Shown: positions 1 through 9,317, numbered from the stretch's first letter. The stretch is DNA of 64,000 bases from JAPYTY01 sp036338435 (GCA_036338435.1 JAYZCG010000046.1:1-64000); one strand, 5' to 3'. Program-made: numbers and translations. The notes: generated by a model not told the origin, from the sequence alone.

Positions 1-11
1 CTCCAACTCTA

Positions 12-1259
12 TTACTCAAAATTCTTAAGAATTTCCCCGACCAAGTAAAAAGAGCCAGCAACAACAACCGTCTTAGCCGAAGTATTCAGAGCTCTAGAGT
101 AGGCAACCAAAGGATCTGCTACTGGTATACCTGAGGGGAAAAGTCCGTTCATTTCTCTAATCGAGGCAACTCGATCAGAGCTCATAGAAGTAAGATAGAT
201 GTCCTGAAAACAGGCCATCACAAGTTCTCCCACCGGGGTCATATCTTTGTCTTTCATCATACTGAAGATTAACGTTCGAGGCTCTTGGGTGTGCTCGGTC
301 AAAAACTGGACTAAATTGTTGACAGCATCAGAATTGTGCGCCCCATCTAAAACAATTATTGGATCATGACTCAAGATCTGTATCCTCCCGTCACAACAGG
401 CTTTTTCAATTCCCTGTGTCAGCAAGGCTTTGGAAACTGAAATTCCACAACTAGACAGCAGTTCAAATGCCTGACTGGCCAGTGACGCATTCTCAATCTG
501 ATGACAGCCACACATGGAGAGCTCATACTCTGTGCCGTGGAATTCAAAAGTATACTTCCCAGCAGTGGAAGATTTGTACTGGATGTCTGAGGAGTCCAAT
601 TGTAAAAGTTTCACCCGCTTCCTAGTTGCTTCACGCACAAATACCCGTCTTACCTCGGATCTCTGTAGGCCCATCAATGCTAGGCCGGTTTCATGGAGAA
701 TGCCGGCCTTCTCAGTCGCTACGGCTTCAAGGCTATTGCCCAAAAACATTTGGTGATCAAGGCCAACAGGTGTCAAGATGGAAAGGACAGGATTTACCAC
801 ATTGGTACTGTCCAGACGTCCCCCCATGCCCACCTCTAGAATGGCAAGTTCCACGTCGTGCTCAGCAAAACAAAGAAATGCAGTAGCGGTCAAAATCTCA
901 AAATACGTTGGATTTGAAGGTAGTTGCAGACAATTCACAGCCTCAGCAACTCGGGTTATACAGTTCGCAAAGACTTGGGATGTAACAGGTAGACCATCCA
1001 CAACAATGCGCTCCTCAGGCTTGATGAGGTGGGGGGAAGTATAGACTCCGCTCCGGATCCCAGAGGTGACACACACAGAATCTAGAAAACAGGCGACTGA
1101 CCCCTTACCGTTGGTGCCTGCAATCAAAATAGATGCATATTCTAAATGGGGATCACCTAAAAACTTCAGAAGTTCTCGAGTGGTCTCCAAGCCGAACTTC
1201 ATAGTCAATACTTCACTGCCAACCCGATCGAGATAGGCAAGGCATTCATCGTAGTTCAT
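12..1259 (-). CDS. folC: Bifunctional folylpolyglutamate synthase / dihydrofolate synthase
   Basis: This is a cytosolic Mur-ligase-family enzyme that adds glutamate to dihydropteroate and folates using ATP. The 415-residue length is normal for FolC. The P-loop GTNGKGS lies near residues 48-54, the ligase motif EVGMGGRLDSTN near 140-153, and VLDGAHN near 303-309. The ATG start follows from the family alignment. It lies about 130 bp downstream of accD on the same strand, and accD-folC adjacency is a common bacterial pairing, so they are probably cotranscribed. The stop codon sits 12 bases from the left window edge, so the gene is complete. I am sure of the family. Whether it has one or both activities cannot be told from the sequence. 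Confidence 0.95.
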   Translation of the reverse strand: MNYDECLAYLDRVGSEVLTMKFGLETTRELLKFLGDPHLEYASILIAGTNGKGSVACFLDSVCVTSGIRSGVYTSPHLIKPEERIVVDGLPVTSQVFANCITRVAEAVNCLQLPSNPTYFEILTATAFLCFAEHDVELAILEVGMGGRLDSTNVVNPVLSILTPVGLDHQMFLGNSLEAVATEKAGILHETGLALMGLQRSEVRRVFVREATRKRVKLLQLDSSDIQYKSSTAGKYTFEFHGTEYELSMCGCHQIENASLASQAFELLSSCGISVSKALLTQGIEKACCDGRIQILSHDPIIVLDGAHNSDAVNNLVQFLTEHTQEPRTLIFSMMKDKDMTPVGELVMACFQDIYLTSMSSDRVASIREMNGLFPSGIPVADPLVAYSRALNTSAKTVVVAGSFYLVGEILKNFE

Positions 1260-1386
1260 GTGGGTTTAGTTTACGAGAATCAAACAAAAGACAGAAGGTT
1301 GACGTGCTTGAGCACAGGCAATCAGGACAGCGAAATGGATTCAGTGCAAGAGCACAAAAATTGAACCACAATCAATCAGTTAACAG

Positions 1387-2244
1387 TCAGGACTTCCCAT
1401 TACTCATAAACACAAGCCAGTCTGCAATAAAATTACAAAGCTCTTTTCGTGGAACGACAGCATCAAGCATTCCACATTCCAGCAAAAATTCACTTCGCTG
1501 AAACCCATCGGGCAATTTCTGTCGAATGGTTTGCTCAATCACCCGAGGACCGGCAAATCCTATAAGGGCTTTTGGCTCAGCGATATTTAGGTCTCCTAAC
1601 ATAGCAAAACTAGCTGTAACGCCACCAGTAGTCGGATCAGTAAGCACTGAGATATAGGGGATGCGATCCCGGTGCAATTGTGCTAGGGCAGTGCTGATCT
1701 TGGCCATCTGCATAAGTGAAAGTACTCCTTCCATCATCCGAGCACCACCGCTGGCGGAAACAATGATTAGAGGTTTCTGTTCCTGAAGAGACTTTTCAAT
1801 CGCTCTGGTAATCTTCTCTCCGACTACCGACCCCATGCTTCCCCCAATAAAGCCATACTCCATAGCTGCACAAATCACCTTGTGCCCTCTTATAGATCCC
1901 GTAACACTTACCACTGCCTCATTGACACCTGTGGACTCGATGGCCTCATCCAAACGATTGCGGTAATCCTTTGTGTCGACAAATTGAAGTGGATCTGAAG
2001 ATCTTAAATGGGCATTAAATTCATCCACCTGGCCATCGTCCATCATCAACTCAAGACGCTTGTGAGCAGTGAGCCTAAAATGATAATCACATTTGGGACA
2101 AACGTGCAGTAAACCTTCCATATCCTTTTGCCAAATAAAATTATTGCAATCTGGACACTTAGTGAAAAGTCCTTCAGTCTTGATATCCCTCACTTCCTCA
2201 GCAGAAGTCTGAACAGAAGGTTTATCCCGCCTGAACCATGCCAT
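1387..2244 (-). CDS. accD: Acetyl-CoA carboxylase carboxyltransferase subunit beta
   Basis: This is the beta half of the carboxyltransferase that makes malonyl-CoA for fatty acid synthesis; it partners with AccA, which is not in the window. An N-terminal zinc ribbon (CPDC about 20 residues before CPKC) is followed by the crotonase-fold carboxyltransferase domain with SASGGARM and TDPTTGGVTASFA. The open frame extends to 2292, but I chose the internal ATG at 2244, which gives MAWFRRDKP, the usual AccD N terminus; the extra 16 residues look unlike the family. It is the first gene of an accD-folC pair and is divergent from the gene at 2321. Confidence 0.95.
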   Translation of the reverse strand: MAWFRRDKPSVQTSAEEVRDIKTEGLFTKCPDCNNFIWQKDMEGLLHVCPKCDYHFRLTAHKRLELMMDDGQVDEFNAHLRSSDPLQFVDTKDYRNRLDEAIESTGVNEAVVSVTGSIRGHKVICAAMEYGFIGGSMGSVVGEKITRAIEKSLQEQKPLIIVSASGGARMMEGVLSLMQMAKISTALAQLHRDRIPYISVLTDPTTGGVTASFAMLGDLNIAEPKALIGFAGPRVIEQTIRQKLPDGFQRSEFLLECGMLDAVVPRKELCNFIADWLVFMSNGKS

Positions 2245-2320
2245 TTGTCCATCATAGTTTAAAAATGCCGTGAGCAACAGTGATCCTTTCATTCCATCAT
2301 ATGAGCGTTTCTAGTTAGCC

Positions 2321-3916
2321 TTGCACTCAGTCGGTTACAGAAGTACCCTACGTTACGTTTTGAAGCATACTTCAACTATCAAACATGGGGTCTCAGCGTT
2401 TCTTTCCCTCACCGGTGCTTCCTTCCTCATCTTTGGCTATTTGTGGTGGGGGCGCTTCGAATACCTCCATAGTACCTACCTCACAGTCACTATGGGCGGA
2501 GTCGTCCTCATCATAATTGGCAATCACTGGTATTTCGGAGATTCTCTCTCTGAGTTGGGCATTCGAATCGACAATTTCACTCACGCCTTACGGCTTGTCT
2601 TGCCCGTCACGGGATTAGGCATGCTCTTGTTATTAATAGCTGCAACTCTGAATGGAAAATACCATCTAGAACGCTGGGGAGACTTACTCATCTACCTCCC
2701 CTGGGCTCTCATTCAACAACATTGTCTCCAGAACTTTCTATTTCGTCGCTTCCAAAACATAATCCCCCATCCCATTTTAGCCCTAATCTGCGCCTCCATT
2801 TTATTTGCTGCATTGCATTTACCTAATCTTCCGCTAGTGGTGGCGACTCTCCTCGGGGGGCTACTCTGGTGCTGGCTTTTTCAGAGAATTCCCAATCTAT
2901 TTGCCATCTCTATCTCACACACCCTCTTGGTGTCCCTGGCACTGGTGTTTTTCAAATTCAGTCTCTTCAACCAATTCCAAATTGGTCAACCTGGTCATCG
3001 TTACGAATCTTTTGGCGATGGGGTTCTGGTTGCCTCAGGTTATGATGGAACAGGGGAACCCTTCATCGCTACTTTGCCCGGCCATGACAGAAGACACCCT
3101 TCGTTAGTACGCCTTTTTAGGCCCAATGGGACCTTGCTGACCGAATGGGTAGCCTTTGATGACTATGAATTCAGCGGAAACATAGCCGTTGGAGATTTGG
3201 GCTACCAGGAAGGTGATGAAATTGTAGTGACTCCTGGACCTGCGCCAGGAAATCCCGCTTTGATCCGTGTATTTGACAGGTCAGGAAAACGCCTTTCCGA
3301 ATTCAGAGCAACCTCCAACGGCTATGGAGCAGGCATTGCCATTGGCAACAACAGTATCGTTGTTACTCCTGGGCCCGCACCAGGCCATTCTGCCAAGGTG
3401 ATGGAGTACTCACCGGAGGGGAAACTAATTCAGAGTTGGAGTTTTGGAGAATTGAAATTCCAAAATAGTATCCGGGCACTAATCCTTGAAGATATCCGTG
3501 GAGAAAAGACCGTTGTTCTATGGGGCACGCCAATTTCTACCAACCCCTCGCACATCACGCTCTTTCAAGAACCAACCAAATCCTTCGACCAATGGGACAC
3601 CTACGGCACTACTTATGGACTTAGTGTTTCACGCATCCGCCTAGCAGATGATTCAGAAGCCCTGGCTAGTTTGCCAGGGCCCCTCAGTGGCTATCAGGCG
3701 GATCTTAAGGTTTTTGACAGGTTAGGACACGAACTATATAATTTTTTGATCCATGAAGACCCCGCCGCATGTGGAGGAAACCTGAGCGCTATTGATCTAA
3801 ATGGAGACGGCAGGGACGAAGTACTTGTGGGGGAAGGAATTTGCCCAGGACGCCTACCTACAGTACGTATCATGGACCTGGATGGACATCTTATCTATCA
3901 ATGGGATGCTTACTGA
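2321..3916 (+). CDS. CPBP-like membrane protein fused to an FG-GAP-type beta-propeller
   Basis: Residues 1 to about 220 form a multi-helix membrane domain like CPBP (CAAX/bacteriocin-processing) intramembrane proteases. The later motifs are kept: FAALHLPN with His166 and Asn169, and His200. The usual EExxxR catalytic motif reads Q137-N138-F-L-F-R142, so both glutamates are gone. Residues from about 225 to 531 form a soluble repeat domain. VTPGPAPG occurs twice, and DLNGDGRDEVLVG near the C terminus is a calcium-binding FG-GAP signature; this part probably faces the periplasm. The start is TTG, because no in-frame ATG precedes the membrane domain and no strong ribosome site is visible. It ends 6 bp before xseA. 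Its function is unknown; a non-proteolytic membrane receptor or scaffold is an inference. Confidence 0.7.
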   Translation: MHSVGYRSTLRYVLKHTSTIKHGVSAFLSLTGASFLIFGYLWWGRFEYLHSTYLTVTMGGVVLIIIGNHWYFGDSLSELGIRIDNFTHALRLVLPVTGLGMLLLLIAATLNGKYHLERWGDLLIYLPWALIQQHCLQNFLFRRFQNIIPHPILALICASILFAALHLPNLPLVVATLLGGLLWCWLFQRIPNLFAISISHTLLVSLALVFFKFSLFNQFQIGQPGHRYESFGDGVLVASGYDGTGEPFIATLPGHDRRHPSLVRLFRPNGTLLTEWVAFDDYEFSGNIAVGDLGYQEGDEIVVTPGPAPGNPALIRVFDRSGKRLSEFRATSNGYGAGIAIGNNSIVVTPGPAPGHSAKVMEYSPEGKLIQSWSFGELKFQNSIRALILEDIRGEKTVVLWGTPISTNPSHITLFQEPTKSFDQWDTYGTTYGLSVSRIRLADDSEALASLPGPLSGYQADLKVFDRLGHELYNFLIHEDPAACGGNLSAIDLNGDGRDEVLVGEGICPGRLPTVRIMDLDGHLIYQWDAY

Positions 3917-3922
3917 AATAGA

Positions 3923-5200
3923 ATGCAACAACGAAATTTGAGTCTGTTTGAAGAACGGACAATCCTCTCTGTATCCCAAATTGTTCACGATGTCAAAACA
4001 CAGCTTGAAACTAATTTTAGAGACATCTGGGTTCAGGGTGAAATCTCTAATTTTGTTACTCCCCGCTCTGGCCACCAATATTTCACACTTAAAGACAATA
4101 AAGCACAAATCAAATCCGTTTGTTTTCGATCACAGAATCGACTCCTGAAGTTTAATCCCGAGGATGGAATGGACGTTATCGTCCGTGGATCGGTCTCCGT
4201 CTATCCCCCTCGAGGAGAGTTCCAATTGATCGCAAACACGATAGAACCATTAGGCCCCGGAGCTCTCCAACTAGCTTTCGAACAACTAAAAACTCGTCTT
4301 GAGTCGGAAGGTCTATTTGATTCGAAGCACAAAAAACCACTACCACTTTTGCCTTCCAAAATCGGTATTGTGACCTCCCCTACAGGTGCTGCCATTCAGG
4401 ACATTCTTAAAGTCTTGTGGCGACGAAATGATCGACTAAATATTCTGATATTCCCATCCAAAGTTCAGGGGGCAAAAGCCACATGCGAAATAATCCAGGG
4501 AATTCAATACTTCAATGCAAATGAAAATGTTGATGTTGTTATTCTGGCACGCGGAGGCGGCTCTCTCGAGGACCTCTGGTCATTCAACGAAGAAGATCTT
4601 GCCCGTGCTATTTCCAGTTCCCATGTCCCAGTAATTTCAGCCATTGGACATGAAACTGATTTCACCATTGCCGACTTCGTAGCTGACTTGAGAGCGCCTA
4701 CCCCGTCTGCTGCAGCTGAAATTGTTTCGGGAGCACGAGAAGAACTAGCCAAAGCAATAGAACACCTGACTCAGCGCTCTGCTCAAGCCATCCGTCTCAA
4801 CCTCAAAAACAGACGCGAGAAGTTGCGCGTACTCGCGTCCAGTCGTGCTTTTGTGGACGCCGAGAGCAGGTTGAAATTTTTTTTACAACGCCTTGATGAA
4901 CTCCAGTTGAGGCTGACAAAGATTCTTCCTTCTATGTTCCATGCAACTCGTAATGAACTTTCTCAACAAGAACAACTACTTGAGAAACAAATTCAGTTTT
5001 ATATTCAATCAAAAAAACACATACTGTCTACCCGTAGTGCCCAACTACAAGCTTACTCCCCACTTTCTGTTTTGGAGAGAGGCTATTCTATCGTCACTAC
5101 TAAAAACCGTGCTATTGTCCGCGATCCAAATCAACTCAAGAAAGGCGACCTGATAAACATCCGTGCAGAACGCGGACCATTTCAGGCCAAGAAGATCTAA
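3923..5200 (+). CDS. xseA: Exodeoxyribonuclease VII large subunit
   Basis: This is the catalytic subunit of exonuclease VII, which degrades single-stranded DNA in both directions. The N-terminal OB-fold (residues about 15-110, VQGEISNF) is followed by the catalytic domain with GIVTSPTGAAIQD and the glycine-rich ILARGGGSLEDLWSFN. A coiled-coil region (about 260-370) precedes the C-terminal segment YSPLSVLERGYSIV. At 425 residues it is slightly shorter than the roughly 450 of E. coli. xseB begins 5 bp after its stop, which is the classical xseA-xseB arrangement. Confidence 0.96.
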   Translation: MQQRNLSLFEERTILSVSQIVHDVKTQLETNFRDIWVQGEISNFVTPRSGHQYFTLKDNKAQIKSVCFRSQNRLLKFNPEDGMDVIVRGSVSVYPPRGEFQLIANTIEPLGPGALQLAFEQLKTRLESEGLFDSKHKKPLPLLPSKIGIVTSPTGAAIQDILKVLWRRNDRLNILIFPSKVQGAKATCEIIQGIQYFNANENVDVVILARGGGSLEDLWSFNEEDLARAISSSHVPVISAIGHETDFTIADFVADLRAPTPSAAAEIVSGAREELAKAIEHLTQRSAQAIRLNLKNRREKLRVLASSRAFVDAESRLKFFLQRLDELQLRLTKILPSMFHATRNELSQQEQLLEKQIQFYIQSKKHILSTRSAQLQAYSPLSVLERGYSIVTTKNRAIVRDPNQLKKGDLINIRAERGPFQAKKI

Positions 5201-5205
5201 CCATT

Positions 5206-5445
5206 ATGGAATATAAAGATTTCGAAAATGCTTTAACCCGTCTTGAAAGCATTGTGGAAAAATTAGAAAAGGGAGAACTAGCACTCGAAGAGGCCCTGAA
5301 ACTTTTCGAGGAGGGCGTTAAAATCTCCCAATTCTGCAACGGCAAGCTGGACGAAGCAGAACGGAAGGTTGAGATTCTGCTGAAAAATAAAGAGGGCCAA
5401 CTACACAAAGAGTCTTTTCACCAGGGGGGAGAGAGCGACACTTGA
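5206..5445 (+). CDS. xseB: Exodeoxyribonuclease VII small subunit
   Basis: This is the small helical subunit that stabilises the XseA complex. The 79-residue protein shows the family signature: FENALTRLESIVEKLEKGEL, then LEEALKLFEEGV and a helical hairpin ending in the charged EAERKVEIL segment. It sits directly behind xseA, and its TGA stop overlaps the TTG start of ispA, indicating translational coupling. Confidence 0.95.
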   Translation: MEYKDFENALTRLESIVEKLEKGELALEEALKLFEEGVKISQFCNGKLDEAERKVEILLKNKEGQLHKESFHQGGESDT

Positions 5446-6359
5446 CGCTCAAAATGACGCCGACTGGGAATAATAGACTCCCAATCCAGGAATATATAAG
5501 TCTCCATCAACAAACCGTCACACGGCGCCTGGATGATTTTCTGCCCCCAATTCATACCAGCCCGAAAGTACTCCATGAGGCAATGCACTACAGCATCTTT
5601 GCCCATGGAAAAAGAATCCGCCCTATTCTTGCCCTTGCCACCGGAGAAGCACTGGGGGGGGATCCAGAGCAACTCATTTATCTGGCTTGTGCTCTAGAGA
5701 TGATTCATACCTACTCCCTGATTCATGATGACCTTCCGGCCATGGATGACGATGACTACCGCAGAGGTCAGCCGAGCACCCACAAAAAATTTGGTGAAGG
5801 CATTGCCATTCTGGCCGGAAATGGCCTCCTCACCCATGCCTTCAATTTACTTGTCCAAATTCCTCTGGAAAGCGATATCATCGTCTCAGTGATCCGACAG
5901 ATCTGTGAAGCTACCGGTACTACGCAGGGTATGCTGGGGGGACAGGCCATGGATCTTGCCAGCCAGGGAAAATCATTCTCACACGAGACCCTCCAACAAA
6001 TTCATGAAGCCAAAACAGGAGCTCTGATTTCGGTCTCAGTTTCCTCGGCGGCGCTCCTCTCGAAAGCTTCCCAGGAAGACTATGCGAGGTTACAAGCCTA
6101 CGGTTCCAGCATAGGCCTCGCCTTTCAAATTGTAGATGACATCTTGGATGCTGAGGACCCTTCTGGAAAATCTACCGAAACGCCAAGCAAGGACATACTC
6201 CGTCAAAAAGCAACCTACCCTACACTCTTTGGCCTGGAGAAGAGCCGGGAAATGGCTGCCGAATTAGTAGAACGAGCGATTCACCAACTCAGCTTCCTAG
6301 GTTCGGAAGGAAAGATTCTAAAGCAACTCGGTCGATTTATTTCTGTCCGAAGGATCTAG
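5442..6359 (+). CDS. ispA: Farnesyl/geranylgeranyl diphosphate synthase (polyprenyl synthetase)
   Basis: This enzyme condenses isopentenyl diphosphate with allylic diphosphates to give C15 or C20 isoprenoids for quinones, undecaprenyl carriers and haem O/A tails. Both aspartate-rich motifs are present: DDLPAMDDDD with the RRG that follows (residues about 90-102), and QIVDDILD (about 228-235). The length of 305 residues is typical of IspA. I kept the TTG at 5442, which overlaps the xseB stop and lies about 8 bases after a GGGGAGAG ribosome site; an ATG at 5454 is the alternative. In many bacteria dxs lies between ispA and tlyA; here it is absent. The chain length of the product is not determinable here. 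Confidence 0.93.
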   Translation: MTLKMTPTGNNRLPIQEYISLHQQTVTRRLDDFLPPIHTSPKVLHEAMHYSIFAHGKRIRPILALATGEALGGDPEQLIYLACALEMIHTYSLIHDDLPAMDDDDYRRGQPSTHKKFGEGIAILAGNGLLTHAFNLLVQIPLESDIIVSVIRQICEATGTTQGMLGGQAMDLASQGKSFSHETLQQIHEAKTGALISVSVSSAALLSKASQEDYARLQAYGSSIGLAFQIVDDILDAEDPSGKSTETPSKDILRQKATYPTLFGLEKSREMAAELVERAIHQLSFLGSEGKILKQLGRFISVRRI

Positions 6360-6388
6360 AGACCTACCCAAAGGGACGTCTCAAAGAC

Positions 6389-7129
6389 ATGACCCATAGT
6401 ACGAAAAAACAAATGCGACTGGATGTTCTTTTAGTCGAAAGGAGAATGGCTAAAAACATCAAACACGCCACAGCTCTTATCCTAAGTGGGGTAGTTCTGG
6501 TTGATGAACAAAGGTTAGATAAACCGGGCATTCAGGTTGGACGAACTTCCACGATACGCATCAAATCCGATAACAATCAATATGTTTCCCGAGGAGGCAT
6601 CAAACTTGAAGCGGCCTTACAGAATTTCAATATTCAAGTGGAAGGGACAGTCTGTCTGGATTTAGGGGCTTCAACTGGAGGATTCACTGATTGCCTGTTA
6701 CAACACGGAGCACGCAAAGTCTACGCTATCGATGTCGGCTCTGGACAGCTTCACTGGAACTTACAACGGGATCCGAGAATTGTAGTTCACGACTCTACCA
6801 ATGCACGTTTCCTCACCCCTTCAATAATCAACAACCCCGTAGATCTGATTGTTATCGACATCGCTTTTATCTCACTAAAACTGATCTTTCCACGCCTCAA
6901 GCTCTTCCCGTCGGCAAAGATTATTGCTCTGGTAAAACCACAGTTTGAAGCTTACCGTAATGAAGTAGGATCCGGAGGAATTGTCCGCGATCAGCGACTG
7001 CAAAGAAAAATTGTTGATCGTGTACGGGAGCACGCTACAAACAAAGGTTTGGTCTTACTTAATGAAATACCCTCGCCTCTGAAAGGCCGGAAGGGCAACC
7101 AGGAGTACTTCCTATTGTTGAAAAGTTAG
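6389..7129 (+). CDS. tlyA: TlyA-family rRNA (cytidine-2'-O)-methyltransferase
   Basis: This is an S4-domain plus FtsJ-like methyltransferase of the TlyA/hemolysin A family, which methylates ribosomal RNA ribose. MRLDVLLVER and the following helices (residues 9-70) are the S4 RNA-binding domain. The SAM site is CLDLGASTGGFTDCLL (about 89-104), followed by IDVGSGQLHW and LVKPQFE. The ATG at 6389 gives 246 residues; the ATG at 6413 matches the usual family start and is a credible alternative. Its TAG stop overlaps the TAA of the convergent nucleosidase gene in a shared TTAG. Confidence 0.92.
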   Translation: MTHSTKKQMRLDVLLVERRMAKNIKHATALILSGVVLVDEQRLDKPGIQVGRTSTIRIKSDNNQYVSRGGIKLEAALQNFNIQVEGTVCLDLGASTGGFTDCLLQHGARKVYAIDVGSGQLHWNLQRDPRIVVHDSTNARFLTPSIINNPVDLIVIDIAFISLKLIFPRLKLFPSAKIIALVKPQFEAYRNEVGSGGIVRDQRLQRKIVDRVREHATNKGLVLLNEIPSPLKGRKGNQEYFLLLKS

Positions 7130-7722
7130 GCTGGATGCAATGCACAACTAATCAGATCCTCAATATGCTGTGCCAATATATCCATGTTTTGATTGAAGTT
7201 TGTCCAAAATGAAGACAGTCCAGAATCGGCCGTATCGGAAATAATTTTGGGAGCAAGGCAGGGAACAGAGTACTCACGCGCTACTTCAAGAGCAATAGCG
7301 CTTTCCATGTCGCATACACGTGCTTTGAATTTGTGGTACAGAGCCCTTCGTGCTTTTGCCCTCACAACTGGTGAAGATACGGTCAAGCCACGTCCGAAGA
7401 TCCTAGTATCCCCAGCGTCTCGAAATGCGGAGAGAATACCGGCATCTACAGAGCAACAGGAACCATCTTCTTTGCACCATTTCTCTGGAACTATAACTTG
7501 TCCTACTGTTAAGTTCGGATCCAACTGGCCAGCATTCCCTGTGAAAACAAAGAGTGAGGGAACATGTAATCTGAAGTGGTTTTCTAGAGCATCTCTTGTC
7601 CGAGCGGCTCCCAATCCAGTAACAAGGAACTCGCAATCTAATTTCAGGCGTTGGCGCAACGCGGAAGACTCTTTCTCCAAGGCACAAGCAATCAACAACT
7701 TCCGAGTTGGTTCTGTACGCAA
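7126..7722 (-). CDS. Nucleoside phosphorylase / nucleosidase superfamily protein
   Basis: This belongs to the PNP/MTA-nucleosidase superfamily, which cleaves N-glycosidic bonds. LIACALEKESSAL at residues 9-21 matches the first strand and loop, FVFTGNAGQLDPNLTVGQVIVP (about 58-79) is the phosphate/ribose region, and VCDMESAIALEVA (about 135-147) carries the catalytic Met-Glu pair. The 198-residue length suits short members such as hopanoid-associated phosphorylases or futalosine hydrolase (MqnB). No neighbouring hopanoid or menaquinone gene lets me choose. It stands alone on the minus strand between tlyA and nrdR. Confidence 0.75.
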   Translation of the reverse strand: MRTEPTRKLLIACALEKESSALRQRLKLDCEFLVTGLGAARTRDALENHFRLHVPSLFVFTGNAGQLDPNLTVGQVIVPEKWCKEDGSCCSVDAGILSAFRDAGDTRIFGRGLTVSSPVVRAKARRALYHKFKARVCDMESAIALEVAREYSVPCLAPKIISDTADSGLSSFWTNFNQNMDILAQHIEDLISCALHPA

Positions 7723-7830
7723 ATTCTAACCTCCTCTATCCACACAGCCCTGTAACAAAAGGTGGCCATTCTTTCATCTTAGTGCTAAATTTTGTAGCAT
7801 TATTTGCAAATCAAGTGGTATTAGTTTGGT

Positions 7831-8280
7831 ATGCGTTGCCAATTCTGCGGTCACGGTAAAGATCGAGTCGTCGATTCACGGAAATCTCGAAAGGGAAACA
7901 CGATTCGTCGCCGACGCGAATGTCTTGGTTGTGGCCGCCGTTTAACTACCTACGAACGCATCGAAGAGATCCACCTTATTGTTGTTAAAAAAGGTGGATT
8001 AAGAGAACGATTTGAACGCTCTAAACTAATGTTGGGTTTGTCAAAAGCTTCTGAGAAACGACCAGTACCTACCCACAAGTTGGAAGAGATTGTGGAAGCC
8101 GTAGAGCAACGTTTCCTGGAAACGCCAGACCGCGAACTCACCTCTCAGGAAATTGGTGCATACACTATGAAGTGCCTGAAAAAAATCGACAAAATTGCCT
8201 ACGTGCGCTTCGCATCAGTTTGCCATGAATTTAAGGACCTGAGAGAATTTATGATGGAGATCAATCAAATTCTTGAGTAG
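7831..8280 (+). CDS. nrdR: Transcriptional repressor NrdR
   Basis: NrdR is the ATP/dATP-sensing repressor of ribonucleotide reductase genes. MRCQFCGHGKDRVVDSR begins a zinc ribbon (C3, C6, then CLGCGRR at about 31-37), and an ATP-cone follows (residues about 49-139) with VVKKGGLRERFERSKL and YVRFASVCHEF. The 149-residue length is typical. thiL follows after 8 bp, so the two are probably cotranscribed. No nrd gene is in the window, so its targets lie elsewhere. Confidence 0.96.
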   Translation: MRCQFCGHGKDRVVDSRKSRKGNTIRRRRECLGCGRRLTTYERIEEIHLIVVKKGGLRERFERSKLMLGLSKASEKRPVPTHKLEEIVEAVEQRFLETPDRELTSQEIGAYTMKCLKKIDKIAYVRFASVCHEFKDLREFMMEINQILE

Positions 8281-8288
8281 CTGGTGCC

Positions 8289-9317
8289 ATGAACTCGAAT
8301 GATCCGTGCGAACTTGATCTAATCGATTGGATCCGTCACCATTCTCAGGATCTTCCTGAATCCCTCATCCAATCTATAGGAGATGATTGTGCGGTTTTTA
8401 CTCCCCATAAAATGTCCCAGCTCGCAGTGACAACGGACATGTTGTTGGAGAACGTTCACTTCCAACAACACTCTACCAGCCCTACTTTTCTGGGCCAAAA
8501 ATCACTGAGGGTCAATCTTAGCGACCTTGCTGCCATGGGGGCTACTCCATATGCCTGCTTGCTTAGTCTTGGACTGCCCACTGATCTAAAAAAGGAGTAT
8601 TTCCGCGCTTTCATGCGGGGGTTTCTAAAAGATGGAGCGTGGTGGAAAATTCCACTTATTGGCGGAGACCTGTCACACAGTGAAACAGTCGTGGTTAATG
8701 TGACAGTTTTAGGTAACTTTCAAAGGGGCGTTCCTATTTTGAGATCCAAAGCACAGGACCAAGATGCCTTGATCCTGATCGGTGACGTCGGATTCTCCCG
8801 ACTGGGACTGGAAATGCTCCAGGGCGAAGATTGCACCTTGTTAGCAACAATGGCCCACGAAGATACCCTAATTAATTGGGCTGGAGATACGTTTCGTGCC
8901 CAATGCCTAAAGGCGCATCTACTACCCCAGCCTCTCGTCGAGGTTGGAATTTGGTTGAGTGAAAATAGGCTTGTGAACTCAATGATTGACGTGAGTGATG
9001 GGCTTTGTTCGGACTTGCTCAGTATTGGTCGCCAAAATGAATTAACAGCAGAAATTGAGGTCAGCCATCTCCCCATTCCAGAAAAGGGATGGGGGCAAAC
9101 TACAGCTCTAGAAGCAGCCCTTAATGGTGGGGAAGATTACGCTCTCCTTGCTACCGCTTCCCAAGAGCAGTTGGGCCGCCTAGAGTCAATATATCCTTCT
9201 AATTTCCCTGCTTTCCGGGTGATTGGTGCCTTGTCGTCAGGAGAGCCGGCTGTGTATTTGACCCAATCCGGCAAGAGAGAGAGATGTGAACCCGATGGGT
9301 TCGACCATTTTAGATAA
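8289..9317 (+). CDS. thiL: Thiamine-monophosphate kinase
   Basis: ThiL phosphorylates thiamine monophosphate to thiamine diphosphate in the cytosol. It is a PurM-type kinase. IGDDCAVF (residues about 32-39), VTTDMLLENVHF (about 49-60) and the metal-binding segment NLSDLAAMGATPYACLLSLG (about 77-96) are diagnostic. MIDVSDGLCSDLLSIG lies near 237-252, and LNGGEDYALL is in the C-terminal domain. The length of 342 residues is typical. It directly follows nrdR. No other thiamine gene is nearby. Confidence 0.95.
   Translation: MNSNDPCELDLIDWIRHHSQDLPESLIQSIGDDCAVFTPHKMSQLAVTTDMLLENVHFQQHSTSPTFLGQKSLRVNLSDLAAMGATPYACLLSLGLPTDLKKEYFRAFMRGFLKDGAWWKIPLIGGDLSHSETVVVNVTVLGNFQRGVPILRSKAQDQDALILIGDVGFSRLGLEMLQGEDCTLLATMAHEDTLINWAGDTFRAQCLKAHLLPQPLVEVGIWLSENRLVNSMIDVSDGLCSDLLSIGRQNELTAEIEVSHLPIPEKGWGQTTALEAALNGGEDYALLATASQEQLGRLESIYPSNFPAFRVIGALSSGEPAVYLTQSGKRERCEPDGFDHFR

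Noticed and set aside
7193..7729. Plus-strand 178-codon ORF over the nucleosidase gene
   Set aside because: The minus strand carries clear nucleosidase motifs (ACALEKES, DMESAIALE); the plus frame has none and biased composition.
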